Shown here piece after piece: positions 12,623-23,869 of a stretch of DNA of 64,000 nucleotides (position 1 is the stretch's first letter; every line of letters starts with the position of its first letter). Location of the stretch: positions 129,401,741 to 129,465,740 of the forward strand of contig CM041465.1 in the NCBI GenBank assembly GCA_023213395.1. Reading direction: 5' to 3'. This DNA comes from Cycas panzhihuaensis. Lineage: Eukaryota > Cycadophyta. Under the pieces are notes generated by a model. That model was not told where the DNA came from, did no database searches, and was given only the letters and a program-made list of their open reading frames with translations. Position numbers and translations under genes: made by a program.

Positions 12623-14953
12623 AATGGTACCAAAGCCTGAGGTTCAAATCCTTGAGGGTAGATTTTTTTAGACTATTTCATTCATCTTTTAAAGTCTTAT
12701 CATGTTGTTGAGGAATCTAATTTTGTTCCTATCTCAATGACTTGATTTGTTATCTTTTCCAAGTTTTTTTAAGGTTAATTTTTCATAAAATATTGATTTA
12801 TTAGGACTATTGTTTTACTATTATTTGAGATATATTTTGAGCTATTTTTATTACTGATTTTAAGTCATTTTAAGGGACTATTTTCATGTTATTATGAGTC
12901 TATTTTGAAGCCTATTTAAAGCTAATGAAAAGGTTGTTTGAAGCCTATTTTTTAAGTAGTTTGAAGCTTCTAAAAGACTTGCTTTTGAAGCCGCAACCAA
13001 GAGAAAAATTATGGTAGAAAAATGTAGATTGATATGCTAAAATACTACTTTTTGGTGACCTATTTTTTAAGTTCACATGGTGCCTATTTCAAGCATGTAG
13101 GCTCTCTAAAAAGAGGTTATTGCAGAAGCTTTTTTGAAGCTATATTTATTGTAAAAAATAGAGCAAACTAGCTTGAAATGCATGCTTGATCACACTATAG
13201 GTACAACCCAATTTGTTGTCAAAAAATAAAGGAAAAGGTAATTTTATGGCAATGTTTTAGCCTCAACATAAAGGCCTTTTCAAGTTTCTTATCACTAGGA
13301 TCCACTACCATATTTGAGACCAAATAAAAAAGACCATTGAAATGTTTTATTTTATATAGTCTTAAAATGACTTGTTAGTATATTTTGTAGCAATCCTTTT
13401 ATTAAAAGGGGGGGTGGGGGGGAATTATAAAGGTTCATGCAAAAAAAGGGAGGAGAAGTTTGAGAAGTTTGTTTTTGCCCTTTAAATATGTTATAGGGGC
13501 CATAAAGAAGATGTATAAACTAATTTATGTTAGAAACAAAAAACAAAAATTTGCCTCTCTATTTTGATGGCTCCCAATAGCTATTTTTTTAAGATAACTT
13601 CTCATTAAACCCTATAGATTTTTTTTGTGTTTATTAAAGAAATCAATTAGGACTTTGAATTTTCCATATTTAAGGTAGTGAATATGTTACTAAGCATGAG
13701 ATGTTTTCCTCTTTGAATTGAAATTTATATATAGCCTCCCTATATCATTCTTGCATTAGAAAGTAGTCTTCACTATATATATTATTTTAACAAAAAAGGG
13801 GGGAGTATGAGGCATAAGCAAAGGCTAAGAAGAGATCCCTGGCAGACGATAAATATGGAAATAGAGAGTAGACCTATCTTATCATATATTATAAAGATAA
13901 AGTCCTCAACTTGTAGAGATGAAACCTCTGAGATAATATTATTGAGCATAGACTAACCAAGGAGACAAAAATAAAGGTGGAAAAAAATATTAATGGCTTA
14001 TTGATCTGAGAAAATTTAAACAAATAGAAGATCAGTGCCTACCAATAAAGGAGACATATGGATAAAAGAATAACTCATAAAGGGTATCTTTGGAAGATAG
14101 TCCATCAGTTGCTCATTGAATTATCAGTAGGCCTATGATCCAAAGGTGAACAAATGTAGGAAGAAACATGTAAAATAATTATGTCACACAAACAACACAA
14201 ACCTGATGATGATAAGGATGACCTCTCGACTCACTAGATAAATGCCACCAAGAGAATTGCCCTACATAGATGATGAGTAGTGACCAAACCCTTCAAATAT
14301 AAGGAAGGAGAGCAATACCCTTGAAAATACATCTCATACATAAAAGAGAGATGAATAAGTCACTGTTTCTATGAACAAGATATAGAGCATGATAATAGAA
14401 GGTTATTAGACTAATATGAGTTACATGCATCATCATCGATGCCATTCAAAGTTGCCTATACATTTGACTTGCAAAACATAGTAGATAAACATATTTTATG
14501 ACCCTAATATTAGGTTTAATTTTTATTTTGGTGGATTCAATATTTGATATTAAAAGTTTTACAAGTTTAAACTTAAATTTAACTATTTTTTATATATTTT
14601 TTAAATCCACCCAAATGCCAAAAGATTATGAAATCTGATTAATCATTTTTGTAAATGCAAAAATGATTAAATTCACTTAATTTTTATTTGAGATACATAA
14701 ATCCCTTGGAGTTAATCCCTCAATCATATAAAGGTGCCCACATGATCACCCACTAGCTAGTGAAAGGGGTTAAGTCCCTATTTTTAGTCTAAAAGGAGTC
14801 ATCATCATTATTTTGTTTATAACTTGAGTATACAGACTCCTTTTCTAGTGTTGTCTATTGTGTTAGGATTGTAACTAAGAGAATTTTATTTTGACATATC
14901 ACTTGACATTATTTGGAGATGATTTAATGTACGTATTTTAGCTTAACATCAAA

Positions 14954-14955
<2 letters not shown>

Positions 14956-14988
<33 letters not shown>
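14956..14988 (+). repeat. Poly-T tract inside B1
   Basis: 33 consecutive T. The matching place in B2 (from 20830) has only a short T run followed by T-rich sequence, so the tract expanded after the two copies separated. Confidence 0.95.
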
Positions 14989-14993
<5 letters not shown>

Positions 14994-15711
14994 TTTAGTA
15001 CATACATATATTTTTCAAGGTTTCATGTCATTTGTTGTATATTTTATTGATATAATATACCCCAAATAGAGGGCTAACATGTAAACTTTATTATATAGGC
15101 TTATTTTAGGCTCTAAAGAATCTATATTTATTAAAAAATCATTAAAATTTATTATTGGAGAGAGGTATTTAATATGTATTTGAGTCACATCTACTTTTTA
15201 GTCATGGTTATAAAATTTATTACTAGATATTGTAGCCCATTAAGGCCATTACAACCCCATAGTGGCATGATTTATAGCCTATAAATGATATTTATAGGCC
15301 CACGGAAGCAAATTTGAAGTTATAACACCATTGTAAGGCCATAATGTCATCTGTTTCTAGCCATTATAGCTAAAGAGTTACTTACATTATCCCATATTAG
15401 TAAGAGGTAGGACCATTTTCAACTACTCTGACATGTTTTTTTATTAGCTTACCTATTTAGCCACGTAGGATGACATGTTCCTAGAATGGAGCTGACTTGG
15501 CACTGACTATACCACGTACATGAAAGAGCATCCTAACTAACTAGCAATCACAATGATTAATTACCCATATACTTTGATGAAACAAGTTTACTTCATAGAT
15601 GTCATTAGTAGATTATGTTATTGTAGTACATTGTTTTAGTAGGTTCAAATACTCACAATTATCATATGATGTGACATTTTATTTTATACACTTACTTAAT
15701 ATAGGGGGAAA

Positions 15712-16035
15712 TGTTATGTCTAATACCTAATTATATATTTATCTCTATTCATATTCTCTCTAGTTTATTTGTATTTTACATTAGAGGTCTCCTTGAATTA
15801 TGTGCCACATAGAAATATCTACCATCACACAACAAGTTGACCATTAAGGGTTCTCATATATGTAGTGAGTTGTACTATAAGTATGTATATTATCTTTATT
15901 CTAATTTAAAGTTTGGTCATTCTCCCATTTCATTGTTTCAACATGTACATTCTTCATCTTCATTAAGCTTCATTCTTTATTCTTTCACTCAATCATTTTT
16001 ATCATGGTATCATACCTGTGATTCCTTTTCTAACA
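15712..16035 (+). repeat. Element B1 3' LTR
   Basis: 324 bp similar to 12268-12622 and to the B2 LTR at 21588-21910. It is preceded by the purine tract and ends CTAACA. Confidence 0.9.
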
Positions 16036-16858
16036 GGAAGACGCCAAAGTGAAAGAGGAAGAGGAAAAAGTAATAGTCTAACCTAATGCTATTACAGACA
16101 AATATATCATGTATATACACAACAAAGCACACAACAAAATTGACGTGGAAAACCTCATGGTAAAAATTGACCACAGAATATGGATTACATTGATACTAAA
16201 TAGTTAAAATATAAATGGACTTTAGATCCCTTTAAATAGATCCATAAGTGCCGCAAACATTACAATGATATTACATCCATCAGCTCATATAATAACACAT
16301 TATTACATCATATACATTTGCATAATACTTTACCATATTGACATTAGTCTAGATAAGTGGGTAACATGCCACTTTAACATCCCCCCTTAATGCAAATGTG
16401 GGGTCTTAAAGTCTTCCCAAGGGTACTTTTATTTATCCTTCAATAATAGCTCCAAATAAGCTTTGAACAACCTCTAAACAATATCAAAATAGCCCCTTTA
16501 AATTTTAAGTAACCTGCCAAATCCAATACAACTAATAAGACTAAAAACAAAGTTTATATGCTCAAGTTACAGCCAAAACAATGGTAAGGACTCCATGAAA
16601 ACTAAAATTTAGGGGCTTAGCCCCTTTTACTAGCTAATAGAAGGTTGTATGAGTGTTGTAATATGATCAGGGGCTTAAGAGATAAGAGGTTGGGCAAACC
16701 CAAAATAATATCAAATATAATTAAATCAATTTTTACAAATAAAAAAGTATATATATTAATGCCCTTGAATAATATTTCATGTCTGTCAACATTTAAAAAC
16801 CATAACATATCATATGTATATTAGAAAAAAGTAACTATTAATTGATTAAAGTAATATT

Positions 16859-16879
16859 AACCCTAAAAATTTTAGGGTT
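16859..16879. repeat. Perfect palindrome with telobox-like arms
   Basis: Arms AACCCTAAAA and TTTTAGGGTT around one A. AACCCTA is the plant telobox core and also a telomere repeat unit. The palindrome lies in the host-like part of element E. A function is not shown. Confidence 0.6.
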
Positions 16880-17473
16880 CTATCATTTCTTTATTTTATT
16901 CATCTGTGCAGCGGCCATTGAATTTTTTTGTGCAAAGCAGAGAGGCAGAGCATCAGCCCATGGGTCTAATTGTAATATCTTCCATTGATTTCCTTTTTTA
17001 GTGATTTCTTGCCATCCCAAGTTTATGTCTGACAAACAGGGGCCCCATTTTGTAAAATGGAGCTACAAAAAATTCAATCGCAGAGATGCAGGCTTCTTAA
17101 GAATAGAGATGGTAAGGGTTTCTAGATGTATGCATTTCTCCACCTATGATTCATTGTGGAGCAAATCCTTTATCTTCATTCTGTATAATCTTCAAAATAC
17201 ATCGAGTATATCTAAAAGTTTGGGTTTGTGCCTAGATTTACAAAGCAATAGTTATGGATTTTCCTAGAATGCGACCTCCAGTTGCATAATTTTTACTACC
17301 ACTTGCCAATAAATACTTATACGCCTCTAACCCTAAAATGCTTATTTGATATCTCAGTGCATGGGAACATGTCTTTCATAGGAATGTAATGTGTAGGACA
17401 TTATCATTACACCTTCCCTACATCTCCATGTTCTACATGCTAACTCATCTTTCATCACTTTCTTTTTCTTATT
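16880..17473. other. Host-like sequence of unknown origin inside element E
   Basis: This stretch is not similar to the other transposons in the window and has a more mixed composition. On the plus strand 17001-17267 is open for 88 codons (CHPKFMSDKQGPHFVKW near its start), and AGAGATGGTAAGGG at 17106-17119 resembles exon sequence followed by a splice donor. I do not recognise the protein, and a chance frame is possible. It may be part of the same captured fragment as the NAP/SET remnant. Confidence 0.3.
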
Positions 17474-17787
17474 TCCTACATCAAGGAATGAAAACTCTTT
17501 GACCAACTGGGTATGTTCAAAGTAGGGATTAAGGTAGAAAGTAAAGGCAATAGAATACCCAAACTTCATATCTTTGAAATCATTAACATCAAGAGATTGT
17601 AAATATTTGAAGACCTTTTGGTCTTCTTTGGTCAAAAGATCACACAATGCAGGATGACTCAGAAATATAATGAGCCAAAATCAAGAATTGTTTAAATGAT
17701 ATCATTTTGTTTATCATAAATTGGTTATCTTATCTTATTATATTTCTGCTCCACTTCTAGCACTTTATCATTGTCTTCTTCCTTGAC
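17474..17787 (-). pseudogene. NAP/SET (NAP1-related) histone chaperone fragment
   Basis: NAP1-related (SET) proteins bind histones H2A/H2B in the nucleus and aid nucleosome assembly. The minus strand reads KEEDNDKVLEVEQKYNKIR, stop, PIYDKQNDII, stop, TILDF, then after a one-base loss [60 protein letters not shown] and EFSFLDVG. The order and spacing match the dimerisation helix and earmuff region of plant NRP proteins. The helix-to-earmuff reading runs through about 100 codons without an intron, whereas plant genes of this family usually have several, so this may be a processed copy. The acidic tail and amino terminus are absent, and similarity stops after about 17474. Two stops and one frameshift make it a pseudogene. 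It lies inside element E, whose family is otherwise non-coding. Confidence 0.78.
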
Positions 17788-18565
17788 TCATAATTAATAA
17801 TGGCATGTGAACCTACCAATTTTATATTGTGATCTCATTCCTTGAAATCTTAGAGCTTGCATAACAATCAACAATTATAATGGCAGCATCCATAATTAAT
17901 GTTGCAAACAATTATTACAAGACCTTTATTTTTTTTGTATTTTTCATAGTAGATTTAATGCATTTGACTCCCTCTTACAGATAACATATTTGTTGTTTGT
18001 GTAAGGTGATCAAGCTTACATTTAGAGCTCTTTTGTAATAGTTTTTGTTTTAAATAATAAGCCTCAAATATATGTTTTACAACCCTTGAATCAGAACTTG
18101 CATATTATAAAATGGTCCTACATGTAGCCTAAAATTTGGTTATAAAAGGCATAAATCTATAGCTTCAAAAATAACTCTACAGTAGCTTTAAAATCTCTAA
18201 AAAATAGGCTTAAAAAATAGTCTTAAAACAACTTCAAAATAGGCTTTAAAGTAGCCTTCAATAGCAGCTCTAAATAGGCTTTGAACAACCTCTAAACAAC
18301 ATCAAAATAACCTCTTTAAATTTAAAAATTTAATTATAAAACAACCCCAAATACTTCAAAAAATAGTCATTTAAAAATATGTATAAAGTGCAACAGAAGT
18401 TGGATTTAAATAACTTGAAATAATCCTTCAAATGAACAATAAACATGTCACTAATCAGGCACTTCTTTAAAAAATGAACAAGATTTCTAAAAAATCAAAA
18501 GGATAACATGTATAAAGAATATATAATTTTGCCCCCAAAGATTTAAGCCTTAGGCTCTGATACCA

Positions 18566-18880
18566 TGTCAGAATTTGAATATGCTATAAATACACAAAAA
18601 TGGAATATGATGGTGAGTTAAAGATATAATAACAAAGCACAAATAAGATGAAGTATATACAAATGAACACAAGATATAAAGAAATGACCAAAACTTAAAT
18701 TAGATTAAATGATAATGTATATACTTATAGTACAAGCTCACCATTAATAAGAGAACCTCATTATTTAATTTTTAAAATGGCACATATCTTTATATAGCTT
18801 ACAACCTCAAATATAAAATATAGATAATATACAAAGAGTGTACATAAGGGTAATTATGTAATTGGGCATTACACTCAATA
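18566..18880 (-). repeat. Element E 5' LTR
   Basis: 315 bp, plus-strand tgtcagaa...cactcaata. Its reverse complement follows the B1 LTR (TGTTGGGTGTAATACCC). The right flank resumes F1 integrase. Confidence 0.85.
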
Positions 18881-20169
18881 TAAATAACTATCACAACAAC
18901 TTCTACCCAAAGCATAGGAGGCAGATTCTTAGAATGCACCATACACCTCACCATCTCTATCATGGTATGGTTTTTCCTTTATATAACACCATTTTGTTAT
19001 GGGATATATGGAATAGTCAACATCCATTTGATACCATGATTAAGGCAGAACTAATTAAAGGCATTATTGTCATACTCCTTTATATTATCACTACTTAAAT
19101 TTTTTCTTTTCTTATTACACTCATTTTCAACACTAACCTTCCATTCATAAAATCTATCAAATATACTAGACTTATTCTTCGAAAAGAATACCAAGGATTT
19201 TCTATTATAATTATCTATAAACACGAGGATAAATCGATCACTAAAAATAGAAGGATTGGATAGAGGGCCCATCAAATTAGTATAAATAAGTTCTAACTTC
19301 TCCTTTGCTCTCCATGCACTATCCTTGACAAATAGATAATGATGGTCCTTTCTATATATATACATCCCTCATAAACACCCTTTAAATATTAGGCATGTGG
19401 CAACCTTACCACCATATTCAATATATTCATTAGGTTGATGCTTCTATAGTTAAGATGACCTAAATGCTCATGCCATAACTTATTCATATCATCAACACTA
19501 GTAACAAAAACATAAGAATCCTATTAGGCTCTAAATTTCTTAAACACCCAAAAGTTATACTACACTCTCCAAGTAGTAATAATAGAGAAGTTCTTCTTAG
19601 GATTCTTAACTATGTATCTATTATTGTAGAGATTAATTTTCATATCTTGCTTATAGATTTCACAAGCAAAAAGAAGATTAAGCTTCATCTTAGGCACATA
19701 GCAAACACCGTTAAACTTATCTCCTACAAGTGAAATAGAAACACCACCTTCTACAAGCAAAGCATAAGCATCTCTAAGAATCACATTAGCATCACTTATA
19801 CCTACATGTATGGCATTAAAATTTTGCTTTTAAAAGGTGATGTATCTCTATGCACTAAAATCTAAGATCCAACAGTCTTTTTGATTTGACTTAGATGATA
19901 ACATTCATACCCTAACATAATGTGCCACTATACTCTTCCCCTTATCATCTTAGTTAGCCTTATGCTTATATCACTTCTTAAAATAATAATTCTTTTATTT
20001 ATGGTTTTATTTCTTACAGTAATTACACTTACCAATAAACTTCTTCTTCTCATGAGAGGTATCATATATTTTCTTTGTAAACTTGCCCTCCTAAGCTACA
20101 TCCTTTCTTTACATCTTCATGATCAAAGCCCGATTTGAACTAGAACCAGTAAGCATTCTATGATACTTT
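18881..20169 (-). pseudogene. Element F1 integrase, protease and gag end (broken)
   Basis: On the minus strand the order is gag end and zinc knuckle region (about 19920-20169), protease and pre-integrase region (about 19380-19800; LVEGGVSISLVGDKFNGVCY and LLFACEIYKQDMKINLYNN), then integrase (about 18881-19365; KEKLELIYTNLMGPL, FIDNYNRKSLVFFSKNKSSI). The first catalytic Asp of integrase is Asn in YTNLMGP. Several stops separate the blocks. It is closely similar to 32660-33957 of F2. Nothing functional is expected. Confidence 0.82.
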
Positions 20170-21910
20170 AAGGAAGGAGAGTAATACCCCTGCAAATACA
20201 CCATCATACATAGAAGAGAGATGAATAAGTTGCCCATTGCTATAAACGAGGTGTAAAGCATGATAACATAAGGTTATTAGATAATGTGAGTTGTATGTAT
20301 CATCATCACTACCATTTAAAGCTGCTTACAAATTTGACCTATAAAAGAAAATGTAAACAAACATATTTCATAACCCTATTGTTAGGTTTAATTTTTATTT
20401 TTTAGTGGATTTAATATTTGATATTAAAAAGTTTGCAAGTTTAAACTTAAATTTAACTATTTTTTATATAATTTTCAAATCCACCCAAACATAAAAAGAT
20501 TATAAAATCTTATTAATCATTTTTGCAAATGTAAAAATGATTAAATTCACTTAATTTTTATTTGATATCTATAGATCCCTTGGAGTTAAACCCCTAGTCA
20601 TATGGAGGTGCTTACATGACCACCTACTAGCCAGGGAAAGGGGCTAAATCCCTATTTTTTAGCCTAGAAGGAGTCATCATTATTGTTTTGCTTATAACTT
20701 GAGCATACAGACTCCTTTTTCAGTCTTGTCTGTTATGTTGGGATTGTAATTGAGAGAGTTTCATTTTGGCATGTCACTTGACATCGTTTGGAGATGATTT
20801 GGTATATGTATTTTAGCTTAAAATTAAAAGTTTTTTTTTTAACTTTACTTTCTACTTTTTTTCAATATTTTCAAGCATATACATATATTTTCCAAGGTTC
20901 CATATCATTTGTTATAGATTTTATTGATATAATATACCTCAAATAGAGGAGTAACATGTAAACTTTATCATATAGGCTTATTTTAGGCTCTAAAGAATCC
21001 ATATTTATTAAAAAATCATTAAAATTTATTATTGGAGAGTTATTTAACATGTATTTGAGTCACATCTACTTTTCAATCATGGTCATGACATTTATTACTA
21101 GATATTATAACCTATTAAGGCCATTATAAGCCCATAGTGGCATGCTTTATAGCCCATAAGTGGAATTTGTAAGCCCATGGAAGCAAATTTAAGGCTATAA
21201 TACCATTGTAAGGCCATAGTACCATCTATTTCTAGCCATTATAGCCAAATAGTTACTTGCATTGTTCCATATTAGTAAGAGGTAAGACCATGTTTAACTA
21301 CTCTTGTATATTTCTTTATTAGCTTACCTATTCATCCATGTAGAATGATGTTTTCCTAAGATGGAGCTAACTTGGCACTGACTGCACCATGTATGTGAAG
21401 GAGTATCGTAGCTAACTAGTGATCATAATGATTGGTTATCCATATGGTCTAGTAAATGGAGTTTACTTCATATAGATGTTAATAGTAGGTTATGTTATTA
21501 TAGGAGATTGTTTTAGCATATTTGAAGACTCACACTTATCATTTAATGTGACATTTCATTTTATCTAATTGTCTATTATAGGGGGAATATTATATGTAAT
21601 ACTTAATTACATATTTATCACCATTCACACAGTCTCTAGTTTATTTATATTTTATATTAGAGGTCTCTTTAAAGTATATGCCACATAGAAATATGTGTCG
21701 TCATATAATAAGTTGACCATTGAGGGTTCTTATACATGTAGAGAGTTATACTATAAGTATATACATCATCTTTATTTAATTTAAAATTTGGCCATTTTTC
21801 CATTTTATTGTGTTAATACATACATGCTTCATCTTCATTGAGCTTCTTTCTTTATTCTTTTGCTTACCCATTTCTATCATGGTATCATACATGTGATTTC
21901 TTTTCTAATA
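20170..21910 (+). mobile_element. Element B2: 3' part of a B-family element
   Basis: The interior (20170-21587) aligns to B1 14301-15711. The purine tract atagggggaa (21577-21587) and the 3' LTR (21588-21910) follow. The 5' half is missing because the tandem duplication breakpoint fell inside the element. LTR ends read TA at the start and ATA at the end (intact: TG and ACA). It has no coding sequence. Confidence 0.88.
21588..21910 (+). repeat. Element B2 3' LTR
   Basis: 323 bp similar to 15712-16035. Confidence 0.88.
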
Positions 21911-21961
21911 GCAAGAAGCCAAAGTGAAAGAGGAAGAGGAAAAAGAAATACTCTAACCTAA
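21911..21961 (+). pseudogene. Copia X gag tail, second copy
   Basis: The same Arg/Gly-rich gag tail as 16036-16086 (agccaaagtgaaagagg present in both), again ending in CCTAA at the start of an F LTR. It is too short to say more, but it proves shared insertion sites in both units. Confidence 0.8.
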
Positions 21962-22287
21962 TGTTATTATTATAAAATATTAAAAATCATAGACAAATAG
22001 ATCATTTATGTACATAATAAGCATGAAATGAACTGACACATAATACAATTGACGTAGAAAACCTTATGGTAAAAATTCACCACATAATATGGATTACATC
22101 GATATAGAATCATTAAAGTACGAATAGACTTTGGATCCCTTCAATAGATCCATAAGTACTTTAAATATTATAATGAGATTACATCTATTGACTCATATAA
22201 TAACACATTATTACATCATATATATTTGCACAATACTTTATCATATTGATATTAGTTTAGATAAGTGGATAACATGCTACTTTAACA
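21962..22287 (-). repeat. Element F2 3' LTR
   Basis: 326 bp; F1 has the shorter relative at 16087-16379. Both sit directly after CCTAA of gag X. Confidence 0.88.
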
Positions 22288-22309
22288 TCCCCCTTAATGT
22301 AAATATGTA

Positions 22310-23216
22310 GTCTTAAAGTCTTTCCAAGGGTTAATCTTTCTCTTTATATTTATTAATAGATCCCTCCTCAAAGATAACTTCATTAAGTCCTAAATTTATA
22401 GGAACCTTGATAAAGCAATCTTCAGTAAGAGCTTTGGTGAATATGTCCACAAGTTATTCTTCACTTAAACAAAACTCAACCTGTAACTTTCCTAATTTGA
22501 TCTGATCACAGATATAATACTGTTAAATCTTGATGTGCTTCATACATGTGTAAAATTCTAGATTCTTTAAAAGTTGAATAGCACTCTAATTATCAATGTG
22601 AATAACATGTGTACTAAAAGATATTCCAAGAGTCTCTAAAGTTCCCTACAACCGTACAACTTCCCTCGCATCGATACTTAGTCCTTGGTACTCAGCCTAT
22701 GTAGAAGATAAAGTAATGATGGATTACTTTTTATATTTCCATAAAATAAACCCATTGTTAATACCAATAATGAACCTTACAGTTGATTTCCTATCTTCTA
22801 CATCTCTACCCTAATCTGCATTATTATACCCATGCAAGTTTGCCTCTCTACCATGAAGGTATTTAAGGCCAAGATTAAGTGTACCTTTAACATACTTCAA
22901 AATCCTCTTTACAATAACCCAATGAGGTTCTTAGGGATTCTGCATATAATGAGATACCAACCAATAACATAAGTAATATCAAACCTAGTATAAGTTAAGT
23001 AAATCAAACTCTCTACCAATTGTTAATATAAAGTCCCATCTATTGTTGGCTTCTTTATATCCTTTAGAAGCTTTATGCCTTTTATATATGGTGTCTTCAT
23101 TAGTTTATAATCCTTCATATTAAATCTCTCAAGTAGGTTTTTATCATACCTCAATTATGACATCGTGATATGATCATCTATCTACCTAATCTTAATACCC
23201 AAGAAGTAATGAAGAC
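22310..23216 (-). pseudogene. Element F2 RNase H and RT carboxy-terminal part (broken)
   Basis: Read on the minus strand this gives the usual end of copia pol: the RT thumb region (about 22850-23216) and RNase H with its carboxy terminus near 22310, beside the purine tract. Comparable phrases occur in elements G and I. Many stops interrupt it. The right edge is the G insertion at AAGAC (23212-23216). Confidence 0.72.
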
Positions 23217-23856
23217 TGTTGAGAAAACTAGGTCCTAATAACTAGAAACTACCACTAAGATCTAAATTATTTTGTAATTAGTTATAGAAAATGAAATTAA
23301 AATTTAGTATGCAAGTTCTTAAACTAGAGATAATATAATAAACAAACCAAAAAGCTAAAACAGTACATATACACCAAATATAACATGGTAGAACCCTAGC
23401 AGTATGCTAGGGAACATCCATATAGGAAAAATATCGATCTTTATTATCTAAGAATAGAGAAATATACATAATCTATAGTAGAATGCCCACAGCAATAACA
23501 ACCAACCACTTTTACTTCTCATGGTATATCAAATACCATTAACATAATGAAAAAATTCTCTAAATCGGCTATATGAGAGAGTCATACAAGGCACAAATCT
23601 TGACCATTAAATATAGGGTATTTTAAATGAATGGCCCTAATTCTCTTTATAATTTAATATGTTTTACAGTGTTAGCTTTTTTAGTCGAGGGCTACCACCC
23701 TTAAACCTCCTCTTTATAGGGGGAGAGTGGGGTTTTGGTACTCTCTGTACCCCTCTCTCACCCCTTAGATCCCCTCACAGAAGTTAAGGGAAGAAACTAT
23801 GCTACCAACCTGTCAAAATTTTTGCCTCCAAAATATTATTGTCATATTATCTAACA
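23217..23856 (-). repeat. Element G 3' LTR
   Basis: 640 bp. It contains short C- and G-rich pieces (23690-23780) unlike the AT-rich neighbours, which are also present in the partner LTR. Confidence 0.92.
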
Positions 23857-23869
23857 ATCTCTACCTTGA

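Larger units (their letters stand above)
12268..16035 (+). mobile_element. Element B1: LTR retrotransposon without coding sequence
   Basis: LTRs at 12268-12622 and 15712-16035 flank about 3.1 kb. The left LTR (TGTTGGG...CCAACA) is followed by TGGTACCAAAGC (12625-12636), a variant initiator-Met-tRNA primer site. The purine tract atagggggaaa (15701-15711) abuts the right LTR (TGTTATG...CTAACA). The flanks are GGAAA (12263-12267) and GGAAG (16036-16040), a TSD with one G/A change. Copia gag X reads across the insertion. No gag, pol or protease motif is visible in either strand of the interior, so B1 would depend on proteins from another element. Related copies are B2 (20170-21910), E (16441-18880) and L (37930-39000). 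Confidence 0.9.
16441..18880 (-). mobile_element. Element E: B-family LTR element, 5' half, with foreign gene sequence
   Basis: A 5' LTR (18566-18880, minus strand; its outer end reads caata where intact copies have caaca) is followed on the minus strand by a perfect primer site TGGTATCAGAGC (18554-18565). The leader (about 18010-18553) aligns to the B1 leader 12637-13195. Left of about 18000 the sequence is absent from B1 and contains the NAP/SET fragment (17474-17787) and other non-transposon-like DNA. Leader sequence reappears at 16441-16510, repeating 18259-18330. No 3' LTR is present on the left. Either the element captured host DNA and later lost its 3' end, or a larger rearrangement placed host DNA here. 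Confidence 0.7.
14301..20169. repeat. Tandem duplication, unit 1
   Basis: The order [3' half of B]-[gag X tail]-[F LTR]-[F coding end] in this unit recurs from 20170. Aligned pairs are 14301-15711 with 20170-21587; the LTRs 15712-16035 with 21588-21910; the gag X tail 16036-16086 with 21911-21961; the F LTR 16087-16379 with 21962-22287; and F coding 18881-20166 with about 32660-33957. Copy F1 stops at 20166-20169 inside gag, and the B sequence restarts inside its interior, giving a head-to-tail junction. Element E sits only in unit 1; G and H sit only in unit 2. Confidence 0.85.
16087..20169 (-). mobile_element. Element F1: truncated copia, split by element E
   Basis: A minus-strand copia. 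Its 3' LTR (16087-16379, 293 bp, plus-strand TGCTATTA...CTTTAACA) sits after CCTAA of gag X, exactly as in copy F2. The purine tract (taagggggga on the minus strand) and about 55 bp of pol end follow. Sequence 16441-18880 belongs to element E, and F1 resumes at 18881 in integrase. The pol part between, equivalent to about 22345-32660 of F2 without G and H, is missing. F1 ends at about 20169 inside gag at the tandem duplication junction, so it has no 5' LTR. Confidence 0.82.

Noticed and set aside
16859-16879. Interstitial telomere
   Set aside because: Only one AACCCTA unit in each orientation, with no tandem array.
17001-17267. 88-codon frame with a possible splice donor, as a host exon
   Set aside because: No recognisable protein and no second exon. 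Kept only as host-like sequence of unknown origin.
18554-18565. tRNA-like string GCTCTGATACCA
   Set aside because: It is a retrotransposon primer site complementary to the 3' end of initiator Met tRNA; no tRNA cloverleaf surrounds it. The same holds at 4151, 12625, 31621, 38970 and 51079.
14301-21910. B1 and B2 as two independent insertions
   Set aside because: Both are followed by the same gag X tail and the same F LTR at the same base, which requires duplication of one locus.
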